The notes beneath the pieces are model-generated. The model made no database searches. It was not told the origin of the DNA and worked only from the letters and a program-made list of their open reading frames with translations. This document shows positions 38,874 through 46,968 of a DNA stretch of 64,000 nucleotides, one piece after another. The stretch comes from CAYLLN01 sp036496265 (lineage in GTDB: Bacteria > Planctomycetota > Planctomycetia > Pirellulales > Pirellulaceae). The stretch spans positions 6,541 to 70,540 of the forward strand of contig DASXLL010000366.1 in NCBI GenBank assembly GCA_036496265.1. Direction: 5' to 3'. Position 1 is the first letter of the stretch. Each line of letters starts with the position of its first letter. Made by a program: the position numbers and the translations under genes.

Positions 38874-41800
38874 ATGCCTGCTTCGGACATCGTTATCAAG
38901 GGCGCGCGGGAGCATAATCTGCGCGATGTGTCGTTGGTTCTGCCGCGGAACCAACTCATTTGCTTGACGGGAGTTAGCGGCAGCGGGAAGAGCTCGCTGG
39001 CGTTCGACACGCTGTATGCCGAAGGGCAGCGGCGGTATGTCGAGAGCCTGTCGAGCTATGCCCGGCATTTTCTGGGGCAGATGCCGAAGCCGGACGTCGA
39101 TTATATCGGCGGTCTGGCTCCCTCGATCTCGATTAGCCAGAAGACGGCGGGGAACAACCCGCGTTCGACGGTCGGCACGATCACCGAGATTTACGATTTT
39201 TTACGGGTGCTCTACGCGCGTGTCGGGCAGGGGCATTGCCCGCAGTGTCAGCGGCCGATCACGGCTCAGTCGCGTGAGGAGATTCTGGCGCGGATCGAGC
39301 AGCTTCCTGCAGGGACCAAATTCAGCGTGCTCGCGCCGCTGTTTCGGCAGCAAAAGGGTGAATACAAGGACCTGTTTGAGGATTTGCTCAAGCAAGGTTT
39401 CGTGCGGGCGCGGGTCGATGGCGAAATCCAGCAGCTCAACGATGATTTGTCGCTGGATCGGCAAATGCGGCATGACATTGAAGTCGTCGTCGATCGGCTG
39501 GTGATGAAAGGCGACGTGCGCCCGCGGCTGGCGGAGGCGGTGGAGTTGGCGCTGAAGATGGGGAAGGGGAATTTGATCGTTGCGATCGAATCGTCAGTCT
39601 CCAACTCTCCCCCTCCCCCCCTCGCCCCCTCTGACGATGAAGGAGAGGGGGAGAGAGGGAGAGGGGGGGAGAAGAAGAAACAGCGGGGGAAGCTGCGTGA
39701 GGGGGATGTTCCGTTTTCGTCGGATTATGCCTGTACGAAGTGCGGTCTGTCGTTCGAGCCTCCGAGCCCACAGCTTTTCAGCTTCAACAGTCCTCAAGGC
39801 ATGTGTCCCGAGTGCGACGGCCTCGGGGTGAAATATTCGTTCGATCCCGATCTTTTGGCGACTTCGCCCAAGGCGTCGTTCAAGGAAGGCTGCTTCGAAT
39901 TCATCGGCGCGTGGCACGATTTGGGCCGTTGGCGGCGGCATATCTATCAGGGCGTCGCCGACACGATGGAGCGGAAGCTCGGCCTGGAAAGCGGCACGCT
40001 GCTGGAGACACCGTGGCAGAAGCTCGACGACGAACAGCGCAAGATTTGGCTCTATGGGGTGGGCAAAGAGCACATCACGTTTACCTGGCGCGGCGGAAAT
40101 AAACCGATGATGTATGGCGGCCGCTTTGAAGGCCTCGTGTCCGACCTCACAACCCGCTACAAAGCCACGAAAAGCAGCACGCATCTTAAGCAGCTCGAAA
40201 AATACATGCGGATGGTGCGCTGCCCGGCATGTCATGGGCAGCGGCTGGTGCCGCAGGCGCGGGCGGTGAGAATCAAGGGGACAGGGGACAGGGGACAGGG
40301 GACAGGGGAAAGCCTAACGTTGCCTGAAATTTGCGGGTTGGCGGTGAATGAGGCGGCGGAGTTTTTCAAGGAACTCGATCTCACACCGACGCAACAAACC
40401 ATCGCCGCCGAAGCCCTCAAGGAAATCCGGACTCGCCTCGGTTTCCTCATCGACGTCGGCCTCGAATACCTCGCATTGGATCGCACCGCTCCAACGCTTT
40501 CCGGCGGTGAATCGCAGCGAATTCGCCTGGCCAGTCAGATCGGCAGCGGGCTGGTAGGTGTGCTTTACATTCTGGACGAGCCGTCGATCGGATTGCACCC
40601 GCGAGACAACGATCGCCTGCTGAAAACGCTGCGGCGACTGCGCGACATGGGCAACACGGTCGTTGTCGTCGAGCACGACGAAGAAACGATGTGGGCCGCC
40701 GATCAGATCATCGACTTCGGCCCCGGACCCGGCGTTCGCGGCGGCGAGCTGGTGGTTCAAGGTCCGCCGGGCGAAGTCATCAACAACAAACACAGCCTCA
40801 CGGGCAAATTTTTGTCCGGCGAGAAGCAGATCGAGATTCCGAAAGAGCGACGCCAAGGCAACGGCAATTTCCTCAAGATACTCGGCGCGACGCACAATAA
40901 TTTGAAAGATGTTGACGTTGAAATCCCACTCGGTGCCTTCGTTTGCATCACTGGCGTCAGTGGCAGCGGCAAGAGTTCGCTCGTGAGCGACATCATCGTC
41001 GAGACATTGCACCGCGATCTCAACAAAGGCGAGGGCAGTCCGGGCGCGCACCGCGCTATCGAGGGTCTGGAACATCTCGACAAGCTCATCGCCATCGATC
41101 AAACGCCCATCGGCCGCACGCCGCGGTCGAATCCCGGCACGTATATCAAGGTCTTCGACGAAATCCGCGATCTATTCTGCCAATTGCCCGAAGCCAAACG
41201 TCGCGGCTACAAACCCGGCCGCTTCAGCTTCAACGTCGAAGGCGGCCGCTGTGAAGCCTGCGAAGGCAACGGCAGCACCCGCCTCGAAATGGATTTTCTC
41301 GCCGATGTGTGGGTGACGTGCCCGGTGTGCGAGGGCAAGCGATTCAGCCGCGAGACGCTGGAAGTCAAATTCAAGGACAAATCGATCGCCGATGTCCTGG
41401 AGATGGATATCCAACAGCTTTTGGTCCTTTTCGAAAACGTCCCGCACGTACGGCATAAGCTACAGACATTGCATGATGTTGGTTTGGATTACATCAAGCT
41501 GGGCCAGGCATCGCCGACGCTGTCCGGCGGCGAAGCGCAGCGGATCAAGCTGGCACGGGAACTGGTGAAGAAAAGCACCGGCAAGACCCTCTACCTGCTC
41601 GACGAGCCCACCACCGGCCTCCACTTCGCCGACGTGCAGCTTCTCTTGAAAGTGCTCCACGATTTCGTCGCCGCCGGCAATACCGTCCTCGTTGTCGAGC
41701 ACAACCTCGACGTCATTAAAACGGCCGATTGGCTCATCGATCTCGGCCCCGAAGGTGGTGACGCGGGCGGACAAATCGTCTGCTGCGGCACGCCGGAGCA

Positions 41801-44800
41801 AATAGCTGACTACGCGGCGGAAAGACGAGAGGGCGAGGGGGAGAGAGGGCGAGGGGGAGAAGTCAAAAATGGAAAGTCTCCCACTCTCCCCTTCTCCCCC
41901 TCTCCCCCTCCTTTGCGATCGCATACGGGCGAATCGCTTGCCCCCGTCCTCGACGGCTCCTACGCCGCCGCGATGCGCGACGCCGCCGCGAATCTCAACG
42001 GCAATGGGAATGGCAAGAAAAATGGCAAGGCGAGCAAAAAAGTCGAGCTCGCCACGCACATCGTCGTCCGCGGCGCGAAGCAGCACAACTTGAAGGGCGT
42101 CGATGCCCGCATCGAGCGGGACAAGATGACGATCTTCTGCGGCAAAAGCGGCAGCGGCAAAAGCTCGCTGGCGATGGACACGATTTACGCCGAAGGCCAG
42201 CGGCGGTATGTCGAATCTCTAAGCGCTTACGCCCGTCAGTTCGTGGCTCAAATGCAAAAGCCGGTTGTCGATCATATCGACGGCCTGTCACCGGCTATCG
42301 CCATCGAGCAAAAAAACCTCGGCCACACGCCCCGCTCCACAGTCGGCACCGTCACCGAGATTTACGACTACCTCCGCATCCTCATGGCCCGTCTGGGTCA
42401 GCTTCATTGCCCTGAGTGCGAAGTTCCCGTCGGCACGCAGACGGCCGATCAGGTCGTCGATAGCGTTCTGGCCGAGCCGGCCGGATCACGCCTCTATTTA
42501 ATGGCTCCCGTAGAAGTCGAAGTGGGCCAACAATACACAGCCGTCTGGGATCAGCTTCGGGCGACTGGCTACAGCCGCGTTCGCATCGACGGTGTGACGT
42601 ATGCACTCGACCAAGTGCCGACAATCGATCGCCGTCGCAAACACAAAGTCGAAGTCGTCATCGACCGCATTGTCGTGAAGCCGGAAAACCGCTCACGCAT
42701 CGCCGGCACGATCGAAAACGCCCTGGCGCTCGGCAAAGGAGTGATGCACATCGCCCGCGTGCAGGAAGACGTGCCGGAACATCGCTGGGAAACGATCGTT
42801 CACAGCCAGCACCTCGCCTGCCACAAGTGCGGCCGCAGCTTCGAGCCGCTCACGCCGCACAGTTTTTCGTTCAACAGCCCGCTGGGATGGTGCAAAACGT
42901 GCGAAGGCCTCGGCGTGCAAATCGGCGCCAATCCGGCCGCGCTGTTGCGCGACCCGAAGTTAACTCTTGCCGAAGGCACACTTGATCTGTGGCCGAATCT
43001 GCAGTTGCCGCTGGCGAAAGGGATGCTGGAAGCGTTCGGTCGCGGCACAGGAATACCGCTGGATGTGCCGTTCGAGCGGCTGAGTGCGCGGCATCGGCGG
43101 ATGATTTTGCATGGGACGGCTGAACAGTGGTTTGAAGTTCAGTCCAAAGCCCAAGGTCCGAAGTCCAAAGTGCAGAGTAAGATCGCATTTCGCTTCCAAT
43201 TCAAAGGCCTTTACCCCGCCATCGACGAAGCCTCGCGTCTCGCCCCGAGTTTGAGATTGAAACTGGAGCATCTGGTCGGCGAAGTCGATTGCTCCACCTG
43301 CGACGGCAGCCGCTTGCGCGACGAGGCAGCCGCGGCCCGTTTTCGGAACCGTAATATCGGCGAGCTCGGCAAGCTTTCACTCGGCGAATTGGCGAGCGAA
43401 ATCGCGGCTTGGAAGCTCTCCAAATCGGAACAAAAAATCGCTGGCGAACTCCTCCGCGAGATCAACGGCCGCGTGCAATTTTTGCTCGATGTGGGCCTCG
43501 ACTATCTCTCGCTCTCGCGGCCAGCGGCCAGCCTTTCCAACGGCGAGGCCCAGCGCATTCGACTGGCTAGTCAACTCGGCAGCGGCTTGTGCGGCGTGCT
43601 TTACGTCCTCGATGAGCCCACGATCGGCTTGCATCCGCGCGACAACACGCGGCTGCTGCGAGCGCTGCAAAAGCTGCGCGACCTCGGCAACACGCTCATC
43701 GTCGTCGAGCACGACCGCGAAGTCATCGAAAACGCCGACCGCGTTTTGGATTTCGGCCCCGGTGCTGGCCGCCTCGGTGGCCAGATCGTCGCTGATGCCA
43801 CGCCTGACAAGCTTGGCAAGGCCAGCGGATCGGTAACGGGCCCATATATAAGTGGCAAAAAGGCGATCGCGGTGCCGACGAACAGGAGAATCGGGGACTC
43901 GGGATTCGGGACTCGGGATTTGGGAGAAAAACCGAGTTCCAAGTCCAAGACTCAACGTCCAAAGTCAGCGCCCCCCAGCCCCGAGCCCCGAACCCCGAAC
44001 CCCTGCCTGGAAATCCTCGGCGCTCGCCACAACAATTTAAAGAACATTGATGTCAAGTTTCCCCTGGGAACACTGACCGCCATCACCGGCCCCAGCGGTA
44101 GCGGCAAGAGCACGCTCGTCGATGAAATTCTCTATGCCGGTATCGCTCGCAAGCTCCATCGAGCGTCGCTCGTTCCCGGCAAGCACGATGAAATCCGCGG
44201 CTTGGAACATATCAACAAAGTGATTCAGGTCGATCAGCAGCCGCTCGGCAACTCGCCGACGAGCAACCCGGCAACATACACCGGCGCGTTTGAGCTAATC
44301 CGGCAACTTTTTGCACAACTGCCCGAAGCAAAGTTACGGGGATATTCGGCCCGCCGCTTCAGCTTCAATGTCCCCGGCGGCCGCTGCGAAGCCTGCGAAG
44401 GCAATGGCCAACGCCGCATCGAAATGCACTTTCTGCCCGATGTGTGGGTCGAATGCGAAACCTGCCGCGGCAAACGCTACAACCCCGAAACTCTCGGTGT
44501 GACATTCCACGGCCATTCGATCAGCGACGTGCTCGACATGACCTGCGGCGACGCCGTCAAACTATTCGATAACATCCCCAAAATCCGCCGCATCTTGCAG
44601 ACACTCTGCGACGTGGGGCTCGATTATTTGACGCTGGGCCAGGCGGCACCAACTCTATCCGGCGGCGAAGCCCAACGCGTCAAGCTCGCCGCCGAGCTCG
44701 CGCGGCCCGACACGGGTCGTACACTCTATCTCCTTGATGAGCCCACCACTGGCCTCCATTTCGACGATCTCGCCAAGCTGCTCGAGGTCCTGCAACGCCT

Positions 44801-46103
44801 CGTCGATCTCGGCAATACCGTTGTCGTCATCGAGCACAATCTCGACATCATTAAGTCCTGCGATTGGGTGATTGATCTTGGGCCGGAAGCCGGAGAAGCG
44901 GGCGGACAGGTTGTTGTTGCGGGAACGCCGGAACGAGTTGTTGCAAGAGCGGGAGAGGGAGAGAGAGGGAGAGGGGGAGAGAAAAAAGGCAACAAGTCTC
45001 CCACTCCCCCACTCCCCCACTCTCCCACTCTCGTCTCCCACACCGCCGCCGCCCTTGCCCCCATCCTCGCCGCCGGCCCATTCGCCGAGCGCAAGCCGTT
45101 CAACCCAGCTGCCGAAGAGAAAAAGAAAGAAAGCGACCTCGACATTGCCGAAGTCGGCAAAACCCAGAAGATGCCTTGGGAAGCGAATGGCCGGACGTGG
45201 CACACGCAGGAACGCGTCGGCCGCACCGGCGAGCCCTGTCGCTGGGATGGCCGCATTCTGGAACAAATCGTCGATCGCATCCAAGACCTCGGAGATTTTT
45301 CTGAAACCGATTGGAGCGAGCGCAGCGTTGTCGAGATCAGCGCCGCAAAAAAAGCCGACGGCTGGTTCTTTCACGCGATTACGGGCGAGACATGGTTGTT
45401 AAAGCTGAAATTCCGCGTCTATCGTGGCACTTTCAAACGCGACGAGCTGCAAGAACGAATTCAGCTCAAAACGCTCAACGAGCTCGCCGATCTGCCAATC
45501 TACGGCAATGAGCCGCGGGTGAAGGTCAAAACGCTTCGCGGCCCCTGGCAGGAAGTCGAAATCCGCGTCCATTCGCTGGAAGAAATCGACACGCCGGAGT
45601 TTTGGTCGTTCCTCGAAGATGCCGTCGCCGGTTTCACGAAATTCACGGAGAAAGCGGCGATCGCGCCGGAAGACATCACTCCTTGGAAGGCTTTGGGCCA
45701 GAAGTGGCATTTTCTTCGAAAAGGTTTCCCGCCTGGGAAAAATGTGGCCTGGAGCATGGAGCTATTGGAAGAGCTATGCGAGCTGCTACAAGGTGCCGCG
45801 CCCGAGGGCCAATTCCTCTGGAACAACCAACAGCTCGTCCACTTTATGGTGCCGCAGCAGCGCGAGCCGTGGGCGACGATTCAAACGAAGAAACCGCAAG
45901 CTCTGTTGCTGCACTTAATCGGTCCCAAAGGCCGCTTCGGCCTCGGCCGCGTCGTCGATCTCGGCGCCGACCGCGATCTTGACGATACGCGGCCGAATCA
46001 CGATGTCGTCCGGTTGCAGTTTGTCGAAGAACAACATCTGCATCGTGGCGATCTCGAGAAATTCCTCAGCGAACATCTGAGCTCGTTGAAGAACGGAAAT
46101 TAG
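38874..46103 (+). CDS. uvrA: Fused double UvrA (excinuclease ABC subunit A) with C-terminal extension
   Basis: UvrA loads UvrB at DNA lesions in nucleotide excision repair. It normally acts as a dimer of about 940 residues; this 2409-residue chain holds two full UvrA copies. P-loop lysines are K39, K700, K1096 and K1745. ABC signatures are LSGGESQ at 542, LSGGEAQ at 883, LSNGEAQ at 1554 (second Gly replaced by Asn) and LSGGEAQ at 1928. Each half has its own zinc modules (CEACEGNG, CPVCEGKRF; CEACEGNGQ, CETCRGKRY). Chlamydia also has a fused UvrA. Residues about 2072-2409 form a separate domain (WEANGRTWHTQERVGR, IPYGNEP-like IYGNEPRVKVKTLRGPWQEV) that I do not recognise. At least six repeat-derived stretches interrupt the chain in frame. 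The MPASDIVIKGAREHNLRDV start is family-typical. Confidence 0.95.
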   Translation: MPASDIVIKGAREHNLRDVSLVLPRNQLICLTGVSGSGKSSLAFDTLYAEGQRRYVESLSSYARHFLGQMPKPDVDYIGGLAPSISISQKTAGNNPRSTVGTITEIYDFLRVLYARVGQGHCPQCQRPITAQSREEILARIEQLPAGTKFSVLAPLFRQQKGEYKDLFEDLLKQGFVRARVDGEIQQLNDDLSLDRQMRHDIEVVVDRLVMKGDVRPRLAEAVELALKMGKGNLIVAIESSVSNSPPPPLAPSDDEGEGERGRGGEKKKQRGKLREGDVPFSSDYACTKCGLSFEPPSPQLFSFNSPQGMCPECDGLGVKYSFDPDLLATSPKASFKEGCFEFIGAWHDLGRWRRHIYQGVADTMERKLGLESGTLLETPWQKLDDEQRKIWLYGVGKEHITFTWRGGNKPMMYGGRFEGLVSDLTTRYKATKSSTHLKQLEKYMRMVRCPACHGQRLVPQARAVRIKGTGDRGQGTGESLTLPEICGLAVNEAAEFFKELDLTPTQQTIAAEALKEIRTRLGFLIDVGLEYLALDRTAPTLSGGESQRIRLASQIGSGLVGVLYILDEPSIGLHPRDNDRLLKTLRRLRDMGNTVVVVEHDEETMWAADQIIDFGPGPGVRGGELVVQGPPGEVINNKHSLTGKFLSGEKQIEIPKERRQGNGNFLKILGATHNNLKDVDVEIPLGAFVCITGVSGSGKSSLVSDIIVETLHRDLNKGEGSPGAHRAIEGLEHLDKLIAIDQTPIGRTPRSNPGTYIKVFDEIRDLFCQLPEAKRRGYKPGRFSFNVEGGRCEACEGNGSTRLEMDFLADVWVTCPVCEGKRFSRETLEVKFKDKSIADVLEMDIQQLLVLFENVPHVRHKLQTLHDVGLDYIKLGQASPTLSGGEAQRIKLARELVKKSTGKTLYLLDEPTTGLHFADVQLLLKVLHDFVAAGNTVLVVEHNLDVIKTADWLIDLGPEGGDAGGQIVCCGTPEQIADYAAERREGEGERGRGGEVKNGKSPTLPFSPSPPPLRSHTGESLAPVLDGSYAAAMRDAAANLNGNGNGKKNGKASKKVELATHIVVRGAKQHNLKGVDARIERDKMTIFCGKSGSGKSSLAMDTIYAEGQRRYVESLSAYARQFVAQMQKPVVDHIDGLSPAIAIEQKNLGHTPRSTVGTVTEIYDYLRILMARLGQLHCPECEVPVGTQTADQVVDSVLAEPAGSRLYLMAPVEVEVGQQYTAVWDQLRATGYSRVRIDGVTYALDQVPTIDRRRKHKVEVVIDRIVVKPENRSRIAGTIENALALGKGVMHIARVQEDVPEHRWETIVHSQHLACHKCGRSFEPLTPHSFSFNSPLGWCKTCEGLGVQIGANPAALLRDPKLTLAEGTLDLWPNLQLPLAKGMLEAFGRGTGIPLDVPFERLSARHRRMILHGTAEQWFEVQSKAQGPKSKVQSKIAFRFQFKGLYPAIDEASRLAPSLRLKLEHLVGEVDCSTCDGSRLRDEAAAARFRNRNIGELGKLSLGELASEIAAWKLSKSEQKIAGELLREINGRVQFLLDVGLDYLSLSRPAASLSNGEAQRIRLASQLGSGLCGVLYVLDEPTIGLHPRDNTRLLRALQKLRDLGNTLIVVEHDREVIENADRVLDFGPGAGRLGGQIVADATPDKLGKASGSVTGPYISGKKAIAVPTNRRIGDSGFGTRDLGEKPSSKSKTQRPKSAPPSPEPRTPNPCLEILGARHNNLKNIDVKFPLGTLTAITGPSGSGKSTLVDEILYAGIARKLHRASLVPGKHDEIRGLEHINKVIQVDQQPLGNSPTSNPATYTGAFELIRQLFAQLPEAKLRGYSARRFSFNVPGGRCEACEGNGQRRIEMHFLPDVWVECETCRGKRYNPETLGVTFHGHSISDVLDMTCGDAVKLFDNIPKIRRILQTLCDVGLDYLTLGQAAPTLSGGEAQRVKLAAELARPDTGRTLYLLDEPTTGLHFDDLAKLLEVLQRLVDLGNTVVVIEHNLDIIKSCDWVIDLGPEAGEAGGQVVVAGTPERVVARAGEGERGRGGEKKGNKSPTPPLPHSPTLVSHTAAALAPILAAGPFAERKPFNPAAEEKKKESDLDIAEVGKTQKMPWEANGRTWHTQERVGRTGEPCRWDGRILEQIVDRIQDLGDFSETDWSERSVVEISAAKKADGWFFHAITGETWLLKLKFRVYRGTFKRDELQERIQLKTLNELADLPIYGNEPRVKVKTLRGPWQEVEIRVHSLEEIDTPEFWSFLEDAVAGFTKFTEKAAIAPEDITPWKALGQKWHFLRKGFPPGKNVAWSMELLEELCELLQGAAPEGQFLWNNQQLVHFMVPQQREPWATIQTKKPQALLLHLIGPKGRFGLGRVVDLGADRDLDDTRPNHDVVRLQFVEEQHLHRGDLEKFLSEHLSSLKNGN
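39606..39672. repeat. Pyrimidine/purine fold-back repeat inside uvrA
   Basis: CTCCCCCTCCCCCCCTCGCC faces GGAGAGGGGGAGAGAGGGAG. It is translated as a proline-rich then glycine/glutamate-rich stretch (PPPPLAPSDDEGEGERGRGG) at about residues 244-266 and is not part of the UvrA fold. Confidence 0.65.
40275..40309. repeat. GGGGACA heptamer array inside uvrA
   Basis: Four tandem GGGGACA units code for GTGDRGQGTG, about residues 468-477, between the zinc-module segment CPACHGQR and LPEICGLAVNEA. Units of the same sequence (as TGTCCCC) occur in shc at 61337-61375. Confidence 0.75.
41828..41911. repeat. GGGGGAGA / CTCCCCCTCTCC fold-back repeat inside uvrA
   Basis: Purine units (GAGGGCGAGGGGGAGAGAGG) face pyrimidine units (CCTTCTCCCCCTCTCCCCCT). 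Encoded peptide EGEGERGRGGE then PTLPFSPSPPP lies in the linker joining the two UvrA halves. Confidence 0.65.
43138..43174. repeat. GTCCAAA heptamer array inside uvrA
   Basis: Units GTCCAAA, GCCCAAG, GTCCGAA, GTCCAAA encode SKAQGPKSKVQSK, about residues 1422-1434, between WFEV and IAFRFQFKGLYPAID, which are both family-like. Confidence 0.7.
43889..44005. repeat. GGGACTC / CCCCGAA heptamer fold-back array inside uvrA
   Basis: GGGACTC and GGGATTC units face CCCCGAG and CCCCGAA units, with GTCCAAG-type units in the middle. About 40 residues (GDSGFGTRDLGEKPS through PSPEPRTPNP) are added just before the fourth nucleotide-binding segment LEILGARHNNLKNIDV. Confidence 0.75.
44950..45038. repeat. 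GGGAGAGA / CTCCCCCA fold-back repeat inside uvrA
   Basis: GGGAGAGGGAGAGAGAGGGA faces CTCCCACTCCCCCACTCCCC. It encodes a GEGERGRGGEKK then SPTPPLPHSPT stretch that separates the second UvrA half from the C-terminal extension. Confidence 0.65.
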
Positions 46104-46491
46104 GCCGCGGCTGAATGCGGATGACACAGCGCGGCTAAGGGCCGCAACCAACTACAGAAAGGAACCGCGGATAACGCGAATGACGCGGATTATTCATATC
46201 CTAATCCGCGCGATTCGCGACATCCGTGGTCGCATTTTCGTTAGGCGCATTTGATTCCCACCACGACCCACCTCCCAAAAATCACTTGCCCACGAAGTAC
46301 AGCACGCCTCAATCCAGCCCACTCACGGTCACCGTGAAGCCCGGCGGAAACCGGCCCACACTTTCATTAGAGGACTGAGCCTTAAAGGGCGAATTCTAAA
46401 AAAAGTGTGACAAGCAGGCGGGCAATTCGTCCTGAGCGGAAGATGGGACTGCGCCTGGACTTGCGGCCCGTTTCTCGAGGGACATCCGGCT
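46104..46491. other. Region after uvrA with a large imperfect hairpin
   Basis: No convincing gene. At 46165-46229 the arms CCGCGGATAACGCGAATGAC (continuing GCGGATTA) and TAATCCGCGCGATTCGCGAC (continuing ATCCGTGG) pair over most of 28 bp around a 9-nt loop. The word CGCGGATNACGCGAATGACG is a familiar dispersed repeat. Its place 60 nt after the uvrA stop suits a 3'-end structure, although no T-run follows. Confidence 0.55.
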
Positions 46492-46752
46492 ATGGCTTAC
46501 TTTATTCCGCGGGGCACGCCAATCGAAATTCAGCAGGGAGACCGTGTCCACGCGAATATTACGAGTTGCGATTTCTGCTTTCTGGAGCCAGTGCTCGAGC
46601 GGCCGAATGAGATGGTTTTTACCGACGGCAAATCGTACTTTTTGGTGGCTAAGGCGCTAGTCATCGGCGACTACAGCGATGCGAAGTCGAACGCATCAAT
46701 TCCCTTAGAAGGTGCAGGCACCGCGAGCGCCGGGCAGGTTAGCTCGTTGTAG
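46492..46752 (+). CDS. Small protein of unknown function
   Basis: Possible 86-residue gene (MAYFIPRGTPIEIQQGDRVH). GAGGGA lies about 9 nt before the ATG. Sequence is beta-prone in the first 60 residues (FTDGKSYFLVAKALVIGDY) and then becomes a low-complexity Ala/Ser/Gly tail. No family is recognised. Codon use looks like that of neighbours. It may be real, but support is limited. Confidence 0.4.
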   Translation: MAYFIPRGTPIEIQQGDRVHANITSCDFCFLEPVLERPNEMVFTDGKSYFLVAKALVIGDYSDAKSNASIPLEGAGTASAGQVSSL

Positions 46753-46968
46753 TTTGCCCGTCACGAGCGCTAAAGTTCAACATCCAAGTTGGCTGGTTCA
46801 TGGCGATTGTTGTGCTTCGCGAACGCGAAGTGCCGAACCGGCTTCATGATGCCCGACTCGCATCATTTGTTACGAAAACTTGTTTTTTGCTTGACTTGCG
46901 CTTGCGCAAATGCCATACGGGTAGATCAGTCTGCGTGGCGCCGGACCGGCTAGCCTTGATTCTTCCCC

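Noticed and set aside
38874..46103. uvrA length as an assembly duplication artefact
   Set aside because: The two halves differ throughout in sequence, the signatures differ, and a unique C-terminal extension follows; fused UvrA is known in Chlamydia.
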